Source of the DNA: Pseudomonas gingeri
GTDB taxonomy: Bacteria > Pseudomonadota > Gammaproteobacteria > Pseudomonadales > Pseudomonadaceae
DNA: 64,000 nucleotides
Assembly: GCF_013385425.1 (NCBI RefSeq)
Contig: NZ_JACAQA010000003.1
Coordinates: 186,001 to 250,000 of the forward strand
Direction of reading: 5' to 3'
Part shown: piece by piece, positions 25,135-34,980 of the stretch
Numbering within the stretch: position 1 is the first letter of the stretch
Layout of the letters: every line of letters begins with the position of its first letter
Position numbers and translations under genes: made by a program
The notes under the pieces: model-generated
Seen by the model: only the letters and a program-made list of their open reading frames with translations
What the model was told of the DNA's origin: nothing
Database searches by the model: none

Positions 25135-26190
25135 TTATCGACTTCGCTCAAGCCGACTGCGCACCGAGGCCAGGTAGTCCACGCGGTATTGGCGCAAAAT
25201 GTAGTCTTGGAAATTCTTCTGTTCCAAGTCTTGCCAGGCAAATTTGCGGGCGTCACCCGAGCGCTCGGCGGCGTCCACCAACATGTGCGTGTCAAAGGCG
25301 AAATTGGCCTCGGTCATGGGCTCATAGCCATATCGCAACATGAACTCCTTGGCCAGGGTCTCGATAACTTCGATCTCCTGGGTGCTCAGTTGCCCTTTGA
25401 ATTTATCAATATTCGTGGTGATCGGCGAAGAGCTGTTGGATGACCAAAGCGCCGACATTTTCGAAATCTGCCTTGCTTCCCGGGATTCGGAGATATCGAG
25501 CATTTTGTCGAGAAATTCAATGCCGAAAAAATGGCAGATCTGCTTGAGTGTCGATTCTTCATCGAGCAGGAAATCTTCATAGCGTATGGTCAATACGCGC
25601 CCGGGGTAACGCTCGATCAAGGATTGCGCCGCTCGATGCGCCGCCACCCAGGTTTGTGCATTGATCAAGGTGTCGAAGTCATGAATGATCGCGCGATTCA
25701 TTGAAGCGACCTGCGCACGGGGGTCACGGACAACATTGAGCAGCAGCATATTGGGGAAAAGCTGCATGAGTTCATGGGCGTAGTGCACATCGTCGAGCGA
25801 CTTGTCCATCGCCACATGGGCGTGCTGCTGCTCCGCCGCGCATAACAGCAACTCCCAGGTAATCCGATGCACGCTTCGCGGCTCGTGGCGAACCCGCTCG
25901 AAAATATCGATCGGATCGAAAGCGCTGCCGGGCCATTTGACGATGCTGGCGGCCTGCAGACCGACAACATCGACCACCATGCGAAAGTAGGCGTTGTCAT
26001 CGGCGATATCACCGTACAGGGGAACAATCGGCATATAGTCAGCGATGTGCAACGGATAAGGTGAAAAGAACTGCGGATTGAGATTGAGGCGTAGGCGCAG
26101 AGCATGACTACCGCAGCGACGCAACGGGATCATCAAGATGGGCCGTGGGCGCGCATTGCCAGTGGACACGGGTTTGTCGGTCACGTTCAC
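25135..26190 (-). CDS. PAPS-dependent sulfotransferase
   Basis: The 351-residue protein shows sulfotransferase features: an N-terminal RRCGSHALRLRL segment in the place of the 5'-phosphosulfate-binding loop, and NVVRDPRAQVASMNRA, the 3'-phosphate-binding motif, at about residues 154-170. The translation start is GTG with GGAGAA six bases upstream. It lies 66 bp downstream of the PAPS synthetase gene on the same strand, so the two form a dedicated sulfation unit. The acceptor (carbohydrate, lipid or small molecule) is unknown, and there is no signal peptide. Confidence 0.8.
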   Translation of the reverse strand: MNVTDKPVSTGNARPRPILMIPLRRCGSHALRLRLNLNPQFFSPYPLHIADYMPIVPLYGDIADDNAYFRMVVDVVGLQAASIVKWPGSAFDPIDIFERVRHEPRSVHRITWELLLCAAEQQHAHVAMDKSLDDVHYAHELMQLFPNMLLLNVVRDPRAQVASMNRAIIHDFDTLINAQTWVAAHRAAQSLIERYPGRVLTIRYEDFLLDEESTLKQICHFFGIEFLDKMLDISESREARQISKMSALWSSNSSSPITTNIDKFKGQLSTQEIEVIETLAKEFMLRYGYEPMTEANFAFDTHMLVDAAERSGDARKFAWQDLEQKNFQDYILRQYRVDYLASVRSRLERSR

Positions 26191-26256
26191 GTCGTTCTCC
26201 TTGGAAACACAGCGGGCTCAGGCTACTTGGATGGGTGTATACAAGGCTGTTGTGGT

Positions 26257-27933
26257 TCAGGGCTCATGAAGGAGAGAGGAGGGGAGATAGTCCAGCTCGA
26301 CCAGGGTGGCAATGATCAACTCCACCGCCTGGGCCGCACTCAGGGAGGCGGTGTCAATTCGCAAGTCGGGATAGAGCGGTGCTTCATAGGGGGCATCAAT
26401 ACCCGTCATCCCCGGTAGCTTCCCGGCCCTGGCTTTGGCATACAAACCCTTTCGGTCACGTCTTTCACAAACTTCCAGATCCGCCGCTATATATATTTCG
26501 AAAAAAGCCGTCTTGTGGGTGCCGGCCAACTCTCGACAGACCTGGCGCGTACTCGCGTAGGGCGCAATACACGCGCAGATTGCGATCCCGCCGGCCCTGG
26601 CGATCTCGATAGCCACAAAACCAATACGCTCTACATTGGCCTCGCGGTCCTCTTTTGAAAAACCGAGCCCCTTGCAGAGGCTATGTCGGACCACATCGCC
26701 ATCCAGCAAACTCACGGTTCGTCTCCCATCCTCCCGCAGTCGTACGGCGATGCCATTGGCAATCGTTGACTTGCCGGCGCCAGACAGCCCGGTAAAAAAG
26801 AGCACAAAGCCTTGCTGTTGTTTCGGACGATATGAACGACGCAGTTCTGCGACGATATCGGGTGTACTGAACCATTCGGGAATTTCCGCGCCGCTGGCCA
26901 GCTTTTCCCTGACGGCGGTTCCCGACAGGCTCAGCACGGCGGCACCTGGTGGCACCTCTGAGGCCGGCGCGTAACGTCGCTCCTCCTTGATATACAACAT
27001 TTCCTCGAAGGCCAGGATCTGCAGGCCGATTTCCTGCGCATGTGCCAACGCCATTTCCTGGGCGGCATAGGGCGAGTAGAACGCGTTGCCGTGCTTATCG
27101 TTGCCGGGACCGGCGTGATCACGGCCAACGATAAAGTGCGTGGCACCAAAGTTCTTGCGAATCAGGGCGTGCCAAACGGCCTCACGGGGGCCGCCCATAC
27201 GCATGGCCAACGGCAGCAATGACAGCAGGACGGCATCGGCGGGGTAAGACTTCAGGGCGTGTTTGTAGCACCTGACACGGGTGTAATAATCGATATCATC
27301 CGGTTTGGTCAGCCCCACGACGGGCTGTAGCAACAAGGCCGCATTGGCCTGTTTCATGGCGCGAAGGGTCAGTTCGACATGGGCACAATGCATCGGATTA
27401 CGTGTTTGAAAGGCAACGACCGCGTCCCAGCCACGACGGGCTATTTCGCGTTTGACTTGCGCGGGCGACAAGCGCAAATCAGAAAAATCATAGTGCGTCA
27501 CCGAGTCGACTTTTTTGATGATCCCGCCGACATTGAAAGCATGCTGCCGATACAAGGCTGCCACACCGGGATGGCCCTTGTCCTGGGTGCCAAAAACCCG
27601 CAACGCCTCGATGTGATGGTCCGGTTGGTAGATTGACTCAATGGCCAGTACGGCTAATGTGAGGCCTTCCGGATCACGTAGCGCCAACTCGCCCCCGGGT
27701 ACCAGCTGATCAGCCAATGTCTGCGGGATATCCAGGGTGATCGGCATTGGCCAAAGGGCACCCGAGCTCAGTCTCATGTGGTGGACGACGCTGAGATAAT
27801 CCTCTAAACCGAGAAAACCCGTCAGTGGCGAAAAAGCCTCGTTAGCCAGAAGCTCCAGGTCACAGAGTTGTCTCGCGGAGAGCACCCAGAAAGGCAGGGA
27901 GGACAGGTTATGCTTTTCTTTGTAGTTCTCCAC
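26257..27933 (-). CDS. Bifunctional ATP sulfurylase / APS kinase (PAPS synthetase)
   Basis: The 558-residue protein fuses an N-terminal ATP sulfurylase (residues about 1-375) containing FQTRNPMHCAHVEL and VGRDHAGPG with a C-terminal APS kinase (about 376-550) containing the P-loop GLSGAGKST and LLDGDVVRH. Together they convert sulfate to PAPS. This single-chain form is distinct from the usual pseudomonad CysD/CysN-C assimilation enzymes and is typical of sulfation pathways. The start is GTG, preceded by AGAGGGG. The sulfotransferase follows. Confidence 0.9.
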   Translation of the reverse strand: MENYKEKHNLSSLPFWVLSARQLCDLELLANEAFSPLTGFLGLEDYLSVVHHMRLSSGALWPMPITLDIPQTLADQLVPGGELALRDPEGLTLAVLAIESIYQPDHHIEALRVFGTQDKGHPGVAALYRQHAFNVGGIIKKVDSVTHYDFSDLRLSPAQVKREIARRGWDAVVAFQTRNPMHCAHVELTLRAMKQANAALLLQPVVGLTKPDDIDYYTRVRCYKHALKSYPADAVLLSLLPLAMRMGGPREAVWHALIRKNFGATHFIVGRDHAGPGNDKHGNAFYSPYAAQEMALAHAQEIGLQILAFEEMLYIKEERRYAPASEVPPGAAVLSLSGTAVREKLASGAEIPEWFSTPDIVAELRRSYRPKQQQGFVLFFTGLSGAGKSTIANGIAVRLREDGRRTVSLLDGDVVRHSLCKGLGFSKEDREANVERIGFVAIEIARAGGIAICACIAPYASTRQVCRELAGTHKTAFFEIYIAADLEVCERRDRKGLYAKARAGKLPGMTGIDAPYEAPLYPDLRIDTASLSAAQAVELIIATLVELDYLPSSLLHEP

Positions 27934-28301
27934 GAGAAGGTGCCCCTCTTTATTCGAATCGACCCAGTTTAGAACGCACCAAAATCATGGTGCGCGCAGA
28001 ATAAAATCAAAGAGTTGAATGCGAATTAACGACGCTTTTGAGGGTGAGCAAGCTCGATTGCTCAGCGTCCTTGCGCATGCTTTCATTTCCTTATATGGAT
28101 ATAGCTTTATGTAAGCCGAAGTAGAGCGTGATATCAAATGGCTGTCAATGCATGGGCATAGAACAAAACGGACTTGATGTTTTTTATCCTGAGTATTAAC
28201 GGGTGTCCAGGGCTGGGGCAGCTCTTTGGTGAATCTGGCGCTTCGGCCATCTTCTACACTGTGGCCAGCCGCCGGAAATCCTCTATTAACAAGGCGTCTC
28301 A
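27934..28301. other. Intergenic region upstream of the sulfation operon
   Basis: This stretch is AT-richer than its surroundings. It contains a hairpin with 7-bp arms, CGCACCA and TGGTGCG (27975-27994), just upstream of the PAPS synthetase start, possibly a leader element. No clear gene was found. Confidence 0.4.
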
Positions 28302-28668
28302 TTCAGTGACGCCCTGGGCGCCGCGGGTGTTATTCCAGGCATCAAAGTGGACATGGGGGCAACGGATCTGGCCGCTCATCCAGGAGAAAAAATCACCGAG
28401 GGCCTGGACGGGCTGCGCAACCGGCTCAAGGAATACTTGCAAATGGGCGCCCGGTTTGCCAAGTGGCGTGCGGTCATCACCGTGGGGAGCGGCATTCCCA
28501 GCAGCGGTTGCATCGAGGCCAACGCCCAGGCGCTGGCCCGTTATGCCGCGTTGTGCCAGGAGGAGGGGCTGGTGCCCATCGTCGAGCCGGCTTTGGAGAT
28601 CTGGCGCGGTGAGGAGGCGAATGTGGTGGCCGCTCAACAGGCGCTGTTACACAGACTCAGATGTAACC
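28302..28668 (+). pseudogene. Remnant of class I fructose-bisphosphate aldolase
   Basis: A frame beginning FSDALGAAGVIPGIKVDMG and running through ITEGLDGLRNRLKEYL, GARFAKWRAVITVGSG and QEEGLVPIVEP is clearly class I fructose-bisphosphate aldolase. The N-terminal part is missing. After VEP the sequence jumps to ALEIWRGEEANVVAAQQALLHR, which is the C-terminal end of the same family. About 100 or more residues including the Schiff-base lysine region are therefore deleted. It cannot be a working aldolase. The sequence after it (to 28761) holds a short open stretch ending SEQVGND that I do not recognise. Confidence 0.85.
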
Positions 28669-28799
28669 ACACTGAGCATTCTCACCTACGATGCCCACCA
28701 CCCCGAGGTGGCGATCATCGCACGATGGAACGCGTTATCAGAGCAGGTTGGAAACGACTAAATCACACAACGATCATCGGAACTGGCGCCTTTTTTCAG

Positions 28800-30482
28800 T
28801 TACCTTTTCGACCATACGACCTCATCGTCGACCGCATAAGGTCGACAGTCTCGATGGGCTTTTGCACATTCATCCAAAGCAGTTTGCAGTGGTTCGTGAC
28901 CGCCGGCCGATGCAGACCAGCCGCCATCGGGGGCGATGGTAAAAGCGCGTGGCTTTTTAAGTGCCAGAAACTTTCGATACCCGTCTCGGGCCGTTGTGCT
29001 GAGATAGGGAATAGCCGTCGTATCCTCTAGCGTCGCAAAATGCGTGGGGGGTGGAGTTTGTGCGGGTTTAACCCAAACTACGTCATTGTCCACGGCGTAG
29101 GGCCGGCAGTTTTTTCCCACTTTTTTACATTCGGCCAATCCCCTGCCAAGCGGATCAAAACCACCTTGCATTGAAGCAGCAGTGCCATCGCCAGCAATCA
29201 GAAAGGCGCGTGGAAGCTGTTTTGTTAGAAACTGTTGATAGGTTTGCCGGCCCTGATCGTTGATATACGGTACGGCATTCGCATCATTGAGTGCCGCGAA
29301 ATGTGTTGGTGGTGGAACCTGTGTCGGTAATCGCTTCACCCAGACCACTTCATTATCCACCGCGTAGGGGTAGCACGTGGCGCCTTTATTTTTACAGGCG
29401 CGAAGCCCGGCACCGAGCGGATCGAACCCACCATGCATGGAAGCGACGCCACCATTTTCGCCGATAAGGAAAGCGCGCGGCATGGATTGGGTCAAGAACT
29501 CTCGGTATTTCTGTCGATCCAGGTCGTTCGTAAGCGGCACGGCGCCAATATCCTCGATGGCGGCATACCGGGTTGGCGGCGGCGCAGGTACTGGCAGGTA
29601 CTCGGGGTGGAGCGGTTGGTGAGGCAGCCCCAATTTGGCCAGGAAGGCGTCTACTTTAGCCCCCCAAATCGCCAGGCCTTCCGGAAAACCCAACAGGTTA
29701 TGCGAGTCGTCCATGAAGTCGCCATACGCCACTAGTTCGGCCGCACCACCCGCTGCGGTATACCGCTCATAGACGGTGCGCCAGGTCGGCTCAGAAAACA
29801 CTTTGTCATTGCTGCCATAAAACCAGATGGACGGAATGCTGGTATGTGCGCCGTTGTAGGCAGCGGCAACGGCCATACTTTGCTCCGAGGTGGCACAATC
29901 AGACTCTTTGAGCCCACCTGCAAAGTTAATCAGGCCTTTGACGTTAGGGATGTTGAGCGTGCCGAGTGCCAATGTGTTAAAGCCGCCAAAACTTTGGCCT
30001 GCGACAACAATGCGCCGACCATCGATGTAGGACTGTGCGGTCATATACTGGATGACTGCGCGGATGTCTTGGGCATTGCTGAGACCGGTCGCTATAAAGT
30101 CGCAACCATGGTGCTCTGGTTGTCCGCCCGATCCGGCAAAGCCACGCATCATGGGCAGCGCCACGGCATAACCGCGCGACAGAAAATAATAGGCGGAAAA
30201 AGTCAGGTGATAACGGGGATTATCCTTCGGCTTTTTTTTGCCGTCGGAGCCGTGATTCATCACCACCAAGGGAAACGGGCCTGGGCCATTGGGCGTCAAT
30301 ATTGTCAGTTGCAGGGCAACAGGACGCTCGCTATCACCGGGAATATTGAGCACACGCTCATTCATGGAGGCCTCTGGCATCTTGCTGGCGTCAGGCTCTT
30401 CATTCGCGGCGTAGGCAGGATTAGTCCCTTGTAAAATGACATAAAACAAGAGGGCTATTATTTTTTTATATCGTGCTGGCAT
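28800..30482 (-). CDS. Secreted dienelactone-hydrolase-like protein with three C-terminal repeats
   Basis: The 560-residue protein has a signal peptide ending NPAYA (residue 25). Residues 40-295 form an alpha/beta hydrolase with the oxyanion segment MNHGSDG, nucleophile Ser164 in AGQSFGG, probable acid Asp226 and probable base His261 (DDSHN). Then come three repeats of 84-89 residues (301-389, 390-476, 477-560), each starting PPPT and ending in the pattern C-x-PYAVDxxVVW. Each repeat also has PRAFxI and GG-x-(D/E)PL. The repeats may bind polymers or cell surface material. The enzyme substrate is unknown. Confidence 0.8.
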   Translation of the reverse strand: MPARYKKIIALLFYVILQGTNPAYAANEEPDASKMPEASMNERVLNIPGDSERPVALQLTILTPNGPGPFPLVVMNHGSDGKKKPKDNPRYHLTFSAYYFLSRGYAVALPMMRGFAGSGGQPEHHGCDFIATGLSNAQDIRAVIQYMTAQSYIDGRRIVVAGQSFGGFNTLALGTLNIPNVKGLINFAGGLKESDCATSEQSMAVAAAYNGAHTSIPSIWFYGSNDKVFSEPTWRTVYERYTAAGGAAELVAYGDFMDDSHNLLGFPEGLAIWGAKVDAFLAKLGLPHQPLHPEYLPVPAPPPTRYAAIEDIGAVPLTNDLDRQKYREFLTQSMPRAFLIGENGGVASMHGGFDPLGAGLRACKNKGATCYPYAVDNEVVWVKRLPTQVPPPTHFAALNDANAVPYINDQGRQTYQQFLTKQLPRAFLIAGDGTAASMQGGFDPLGRGLAECKKVGKNCRPYAVDNDVVWVKPAQTPPPTHFATLEDTTAIPYLSTTARDGYRKFLALKKPRAFTIAPDGGWSASAGGHEPLQTALDECAKAHRDCRPYAVDDEVVWSKR

Positions 30483-30799
30483 ATAAGGTGCTCACTGCAT
30501 CGTCCTGAGCGAAAGAGCCTCAGCACTTCTCAAGGGCTGTCTGTGAATGATGGCCAGCGATATTACCATTCCTCAAAGTGAACGTACCGCTCGTCAAGCG
30601 GCATATTGCCATTATTGGCCGGGGTGGTCGAGAAGCTGCCAAAGTACCAACGTGAGTGAGGTCGTCGGAGAGGCCAACAGGCTGAGCCTAAAGTTGGCCA
30701 TTGACACGCCGATAACCGTTCAGGCCACCAAGAAACCGCCAAGATTGGTGCTCTGTGCAACGTATGCTTGAGTCCGTATAAAAATAAAAGAGGATAGCC
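30483..30799. other. Divergent intergenic region
   Basis: It lies between the leftward hydrolase and the rightward chemoreceptor and must hold both promoters. A 74-codon frame at 30547-30771 has no family resemblance. No clear operator was seen. The chemoreceptor ribosome binding site is GAGGAT at its right edge. Confidence 0.35.
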
Positions 30800-32785
30800 A
30801 TGACCATTCTTCAGCGAGTGATTGGCGGATTTGCCGTGTTGTTGGTGGTGTTGCTCACCATGGTCGGCATCAGCTATCAAAGCACCCACTCGATCAGCGA
30901 GCGCTTGACGATCATCACCGGCCAATCTGCGCCGTTGAGCCGGGCGGCCAGCGAGCTTTACGTTCATATTCTCAGGGCCAATCAGGCACTGTTGGCGGTT
31001 CTTATCAGCAACGACCCCAAGCAGATCGACGACGGCAAGCAGCCGTTCAACGACAGCCTGGTGCGCTTTACCCAATTGCTCGAGAGTATTCCGACCTATA
31101 TCGGCGATCACCCGCAGTTACGCGACAACCTGACTCAACAACGCCAACTCAGTGCGGCTTATGTCGAACAGGCCCAGAGCCTGATGGAGACCCATCGCCA
31201 GTATGTGGCGCAAGTTGCCCTGACCCACGAGTTGCAAGGTTACAGCGGCAGCCAGGGAGTCCAACTGACCAGCTATCTGCGCGATTATATCGCCCGTGAG
31301 CGCAGTGCCGGTGCAGATGAACACCTGGCCGCAGCGGAGAAGTTGCTGCTGGAAGTCAATAAGTCCTACGACAGTCTGGCCGCCCACGCCGCCAAGCCGG
31401 ATATCGTGACCTTGCAGCGCCTGCTTAACCTGCAGAACGAAGTGATTAACTCGCGGGTCCAGGCATTTTTGGCGGTTGACCCCAGGGTAGGGCGCATCGT
31501 CGCGGTCATGGTCAACCGCTTGCTCAACGACCTGACCGGCAGTGATGGGCTGTATCGTGCCTTTCAGCAGGAAGCCAGCCTGGCCGACCACGTTCGTGAA
31601 CAACGCCAGACGACGGAAACCCGCCTGCAGGCCACGCTGGACAAGATCGGTGAATTCGGTAGCCAGTCTCTTGACGTGGCCAGCGCGGCGAAGAGCGATG
31701 CCGACGCCACCATCAGCAACAGCCTCAGCCTGCTGTTGATCGTCTGTGTGCTGGCGGTGTTGGCCGCCTTGGTGATCGGGACGTGGGTGGCCTTCAGCCT
31801 GCGTCGGCCGCTGGCGGCCTTTCGCGAGGTGCTGAAGCAGCTTACCTGGGGTGACATGCGGGTGCGCTTCGATGTCAGTCGCAAAGATGAATTCGGTGAA
31901 CTCGGCGGCTACCTCAACGAACTGACTCAGTCCTTGCAGACTACCTTCCGTGAGCTGATCGGCTCCGCCGATACCCTGGCCCAGTCCGCGAGCGATAACG
32001 CGGTGGTCAGCGAGCAGACCACACGGGTAGTGGATGAACAGAAAGATCGCCTGCATTCCGCTGCTTCGGCGATGACCGAGATGGAGAGTACCGTCGAAGA
32101 AGTCGCGCGGCGGGCGCAGGACACCCGTAGCGCGGTGGACGACACCAGCGAGCTGACCCACAAGGTGCAACAGCGAGTAGCCGAGACCATCGTCAATATC
32201 CGCCAGCAGGCCGAGCAGGTGAACAAGGCCTCGGCGGTCACCGACGAACTGCAGAAATATGGCCAGAACATCGACAGTATCGTCGATGCGATTCGCACCA
32301 TTGCCGAACAGACCAACCTGTTGGCGCTCAACGCCGCCATTGAAGCGGCCCGTGCCGGCGAGCAAGGCAGGGGCTTTGCGGTGGTGGCTGACGAAGTGCG
32401 TTCACTGGCCAGCCGCACCCAGGCGTCGACCAGCGAAATCCAGGAAATGATCGGCCAGATGCAGGGCAAGATTCATTCCGCCGTGCAAGTGATGAACGAA
32501 AGCCAGGTGCAATCCAACAACTGCGTGACCTTGGCCTCTGGCGCCGATGAGCTGCTGGTGGCGATGGGGGAAGCGGTGGGCACCATCCGTGACATGAACA
32601 TCCAGATCGCTGCCGCCACCGAGGAACAGAGTGCCACGGTGCAGGAAACCAGCCGCATGGTCACCCAGATCAACGACTCCGCCCAACAGGCCGCCGAGGG
32701 CGCCGAGCGTACGGCCAGCAGCAGCCAGGGCCTGTCGGACATGGCCAAGGTGCAGCGTGAGCTGCTCCATCATTTCAGCGTATGA
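30800..32785 (+). CDS. Methyl-accepting chemotaxis protein
   Basis: The 661-residue receptor has a first membrane helix at about residues 7-25, a long helical periplasmic domain of about 285 residues (four-helix type), a second membrane helix at about 311-333, a HAMP domain and the cytoplasmic signalling domain with the conserved tip [24 protein letters not shown] split over residues about 512-535. GAGGA precedes the ATG. The next gene is a periplasmic binding protein 17 bp downstream, suggesting that the receptor senses ligand through it. Confidence 0.93.
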   Translation: MTILQRVIGGFAVLLVVLLTMVGISYQSTHSISERLTIITGQSAPLSRAASELYVHILRANQALLAVLISNDPKQIDDGKQPFNDSLVRFTQLLESIPTYIGDHPQLRDNLTQQRQLSAAYVEQAQSLMETHRQYVAQVALTHELQGYSGSQGVQLTSYLRDYIARERSAGADEHLAAAEKLLLEVNKSYDSLAAHAAKPDIVTLQRLLNLQNEVINSRVQAFLAVDPRVGRIVAVMVNRLLNDLTGSDGLYRAFQQEASLADHVREQRQTTETRLQATLDKIGEFGSQSLDVASAAKSDADATISNSLSLLLIVCVLAVLAALVIGTWVAFSLRRPLAAFREVLKQLTWGDMRVRFDVSRKDEFGELGGYLNELTQSLQTTFRELIGSADTLAQSASDNAVVSEQTTRVVDEQKDRLHSAASAMTEMESTVEEVARRAQDTRSAVDDTSELTHKVQQRVAETIVNIRQQAEQVNKASAVTDELQKYGQNIDSIVDAIRTIAEQTNLLALNAAIEAARAGEQGRGFAVVADEVRSLASRTQASTSEIQEMIGQMQGKIHSAVQVMNESQVQSNNCVTLASGADELLVAMGEAVGTIRDMNIQIAAATEEQSATVQETSRMVTQINDSAQQAAEGAERTASSSQGLSDMAKVQRELLHHFSV

Positions 32786-32802
32786 CGCCGGGGAGACCGA
32801 AC

Positions 32803-33723
32803 ATGAAACAGTGGTTGACGCTTGCCTTGGGTATCAGTTGCCTTACTGCCGGTTTGGCCCAGGCCGCTACGCCGCTGTTGGGCGTGGCCATGGCCAAATA
32901 CGACGACAACTTCCAGACCATCCTGCGCAATGGCGTGCAGAAGCATGCCGCCGTGCTGGATACCGATATCTTCATGGAAGATGGTCATGATAGCGCCGAG
33001 TTGCAGATGCGCCAGTTTCGTAACCTGGTCAATTCCAAGGTAGACGCCATCGTGGTCGCGATGGTCAATGCCAAGAGCGCCCCTGAAATGCTGCGTTTGG
33101 CCACTGCGGCGAAAATCCCGCTGGTGTTCGTCAACCGCAACCCCGGTCCCGATAAATGGCCGGCGCAGACGGCATTCGTCGGATCCGATGAGCTGGAGTC
33201 GGGCACGCTGCAAATGGAAGAGCTGGCCCGCCGCGCCAACTACAAGGGCAATGTGGTGATCCTGGTGGGGGACCCCAACAACAAGTCCTCGTTGATGCGC
33301 ACCGAAGATGTGGAAAAGGTCGTCGCCAAATACCCGAACATGAAAGTGGTACAGAAGAAGGTCGGTAACTGGGAGCGTAGCCAGGCGGCTGCCATTGTTA
33401 TCGATTGGGTCAAGGCGGGCGTGGACTTCTCGATCATCGCGGCCAATAACGATGAGATGGCTATTGGCGCGATCATGGGGCTGGAAAAGGCCGGTAATAA
33501 TGCCAAGGACTATTGGGTCGGTGGCATTGATGGCACGCCTGACGGTTTGAAGCTGATGGCCGATGGCAAGATGGCCGTGAGTGTGTTCCAGGACGCCATC
33601 GGCCAGGCGAATGGCGCGGTGGAGGTTGCATTGCGCCTGGCCAGGGGAGAGAGCCTGGATTCACCGCTGATCTGGGTGCCGTTCAAGCTGATCACTCCGG
33701 AGAATCGGCAGGAGTTTGAATGA
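32803..33723 (+). CDS. Periplasmic sugar-binding protein (RbsB type)
   Basis: The 306-residue protein has a signal peptide ending GLAQA and the two-domain layout of pentose/hexose-binding proteins of the LacI-like fold: LGVAMAKYDDNF, IVVAMVNAKSA, FVNRNPGP, IIAANNDEMAIGA and VGGIDGTPDG. No permease or ATPase gene is adjacent. It follows the chemoreceptor in the same operon, so it probably serves as the receptor's ligand-binding partner rather than as part of an ABC importer. The ligand is likely a sugar or cyclitol. Confidence 0.88.
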   Translation: MKQWLTLALGISCLTAGLAQAATPLLGVAMAKYDDNFQTILRNGVQKHAAVLDTDIFMEDGHDSAELQMRQFRNLVNSKVDAIVVAMVNAKSAPEMLRLATAAKIPLVFVNRNPGPDKWPAQTAFVGSDELESGTLQMEELARRANYKGNVVILVGDPNNKSSLMRTEDVEKVVAKYPNMKVVQKKVGNWERSQAAAIVIDWVKAGVDFSIIAANNDEMAIGAIMGLEKAGNNAKDYWVGGIDGTPDGLKLMADGKMAVSVFQDAIGQANGAVEVALRLARGESLDSPLIWVPFKLITPENRQEFE

Positions 33724-33753
33724 ACCAGGTGCACACTTGACCAGCCTTCTTGG

Positions 33754-34980
33754 TTAGCTGGGTTGGGCCGCCAGGCTATTACTGACGTTACTCCCCAGCA
33801 CAAGCACAGTAACAAAACCGCAGCCCACCAGGGCCGTCGCCAGGCTCAACAGCACCGAGCTGCCCAGTTGGTCGACGATCTGCCCGCCAAAGAATGAGCC
33901 CAGGGCAATAATCACCTGGAACAAGGCGACGAAGAGCGGCATGCCGCGCTCCACATCCTTGGGCGCTACGACAAACATCCAGATGCTGGCGCAGGCCGGA
34001 AAGGCGCCGAAGGCGAAGCCCCAGAGCGCTATGAGCATCGCTGCGCCGGTCATGCCCGTGGCGAAATAGGGAAACAGGGCAGTGCTGGTGCCGATCATCA
34101 GGGCGACCAGCAACAGGGTGTGACGGACGCTGCGGTTGGCGGCGAAACCGGCGAAAATATTACCCATTACCCCGGCCACGCCATAGAGCAGCAGCAATGA
34201 GCCAATAGTCGGCCCGTCGAAGCCGGAACTGTGTTTGAAGAAGGGGGCGACATAGGTGTAAGCGGCAAAGTGCGCCAGGCCAATCAGCAGTACAGCGATC
34301 AAGCCAACCCGAGATTGTGGATTGATGAACAAGGCCGGCAGGTCGCTGATGCGAATGGCCTTTTCCGGGGCGAGCCGCGGTAGCAGGAATATCTGCGCCA
34401 GTAGCACCGGTACGCCCAACAGCGCGGTGACCAGGAAGGTCATGCGCCAGCCCATCAGGCCACTCAGCCAGGTGCCTACGGGCACACCCAGTACGGTGGC
34501 CAATGTCACACCCACCATGATGATCGAGGTGGCCTGGGCTACGCCGACTCCCTTGGGGGCCAGGCGGCCGCTGAGGGCAATGGCAGTGGCCCAGAAACCG
34601 CCGATACTGATGCCCAGGAGTACGCGGCCGAACAGCAGCAGACTGAAGTCGCTGGCGTAGGCCACGACCGAGTTGGCGATGATCATTATCAGCGTCAGGC
34701 CGATCAGCAGATAGCGACGGTCCATGGCGCCAATGCCGACAGACAGCAATGGCGCGGCGAGGGCGGCCATGATGCCGGGCAAGGTAACCATCAGCCCGGC
34801 GTGGCCGGCACTGATACCCAGGTCACTGGCGACGTCGTTGAGTACGCCCACCGGGAGAAACTCACTGGTCACCAAGGCGAAGGCACCCACGGCGACCGAG
34901 AGAATCGCCAGCCATTGCTGCTTGACGCTCTGTTGATTATGTTCGGGAAGACCTCGAGGGGCCTGGCTTGCGCTTGGCAT
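33754..34980 (-). CDS. MFS transporter, DHA1 family (efflux)
   Basis: The 408-residue protein has 12 membrane segments and the DHA1 pattern: SVAVGAFALVTSEFLPVGVL in helix 1 (split across the membrane), GRVLLGISIGGFWATA in helix 4 and LGVPVGTWLSGLMGWR in helix 5. These resemble NepI/sugar-efflux-like exporters. I used the ATG at 34980, which gives a normal N terminus. It is convergent with the binding-protein gene and is probably monocistronic. The substrate is unknown. Confidence 0.88.
   Translation of the reverse strand: MPSASQAPRGLPEHNQQSVKQQWLAILSVAVGAFALVTSEFLPVGVLNDVASDLGISAGHAGLMVTLPGIMAALAAPLLSVGIGAMDRRYLLIGLTLIMIIANSVVAYASDFSLLLFGRVLLGISIGGFWATAIALSGRLAPKGVGVAQATSIIMVGVTLATVLGVPVGTWLSGLMGWRMTFLVTALLGVPVLLAQIFLLPRLAPEKAIRISDLPALFINPQSRVGLIAVLLIGLAHFAAYTYVAPFFKHSSGFDGPTIGSLLLLYGVAGVMGNIFAGFAANRSVRHTLLLVALMIGTSTALFPYFATGMTGAAMLIALWGFAFGAFPACASIWMFVVAPKDVERGMPLFVALFQVIIALGSFFGGQIVDQLGSSVLLSLATALVGCGFVTVLVLGSNVSNSLAAQPS

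Noticed and set aside
30547..30771. 74-codon frame in the hydrolase-chemoreceptor gap
   Set aside because: No convincing ribosome binding site, no family pattern; the region must hold two promoters.
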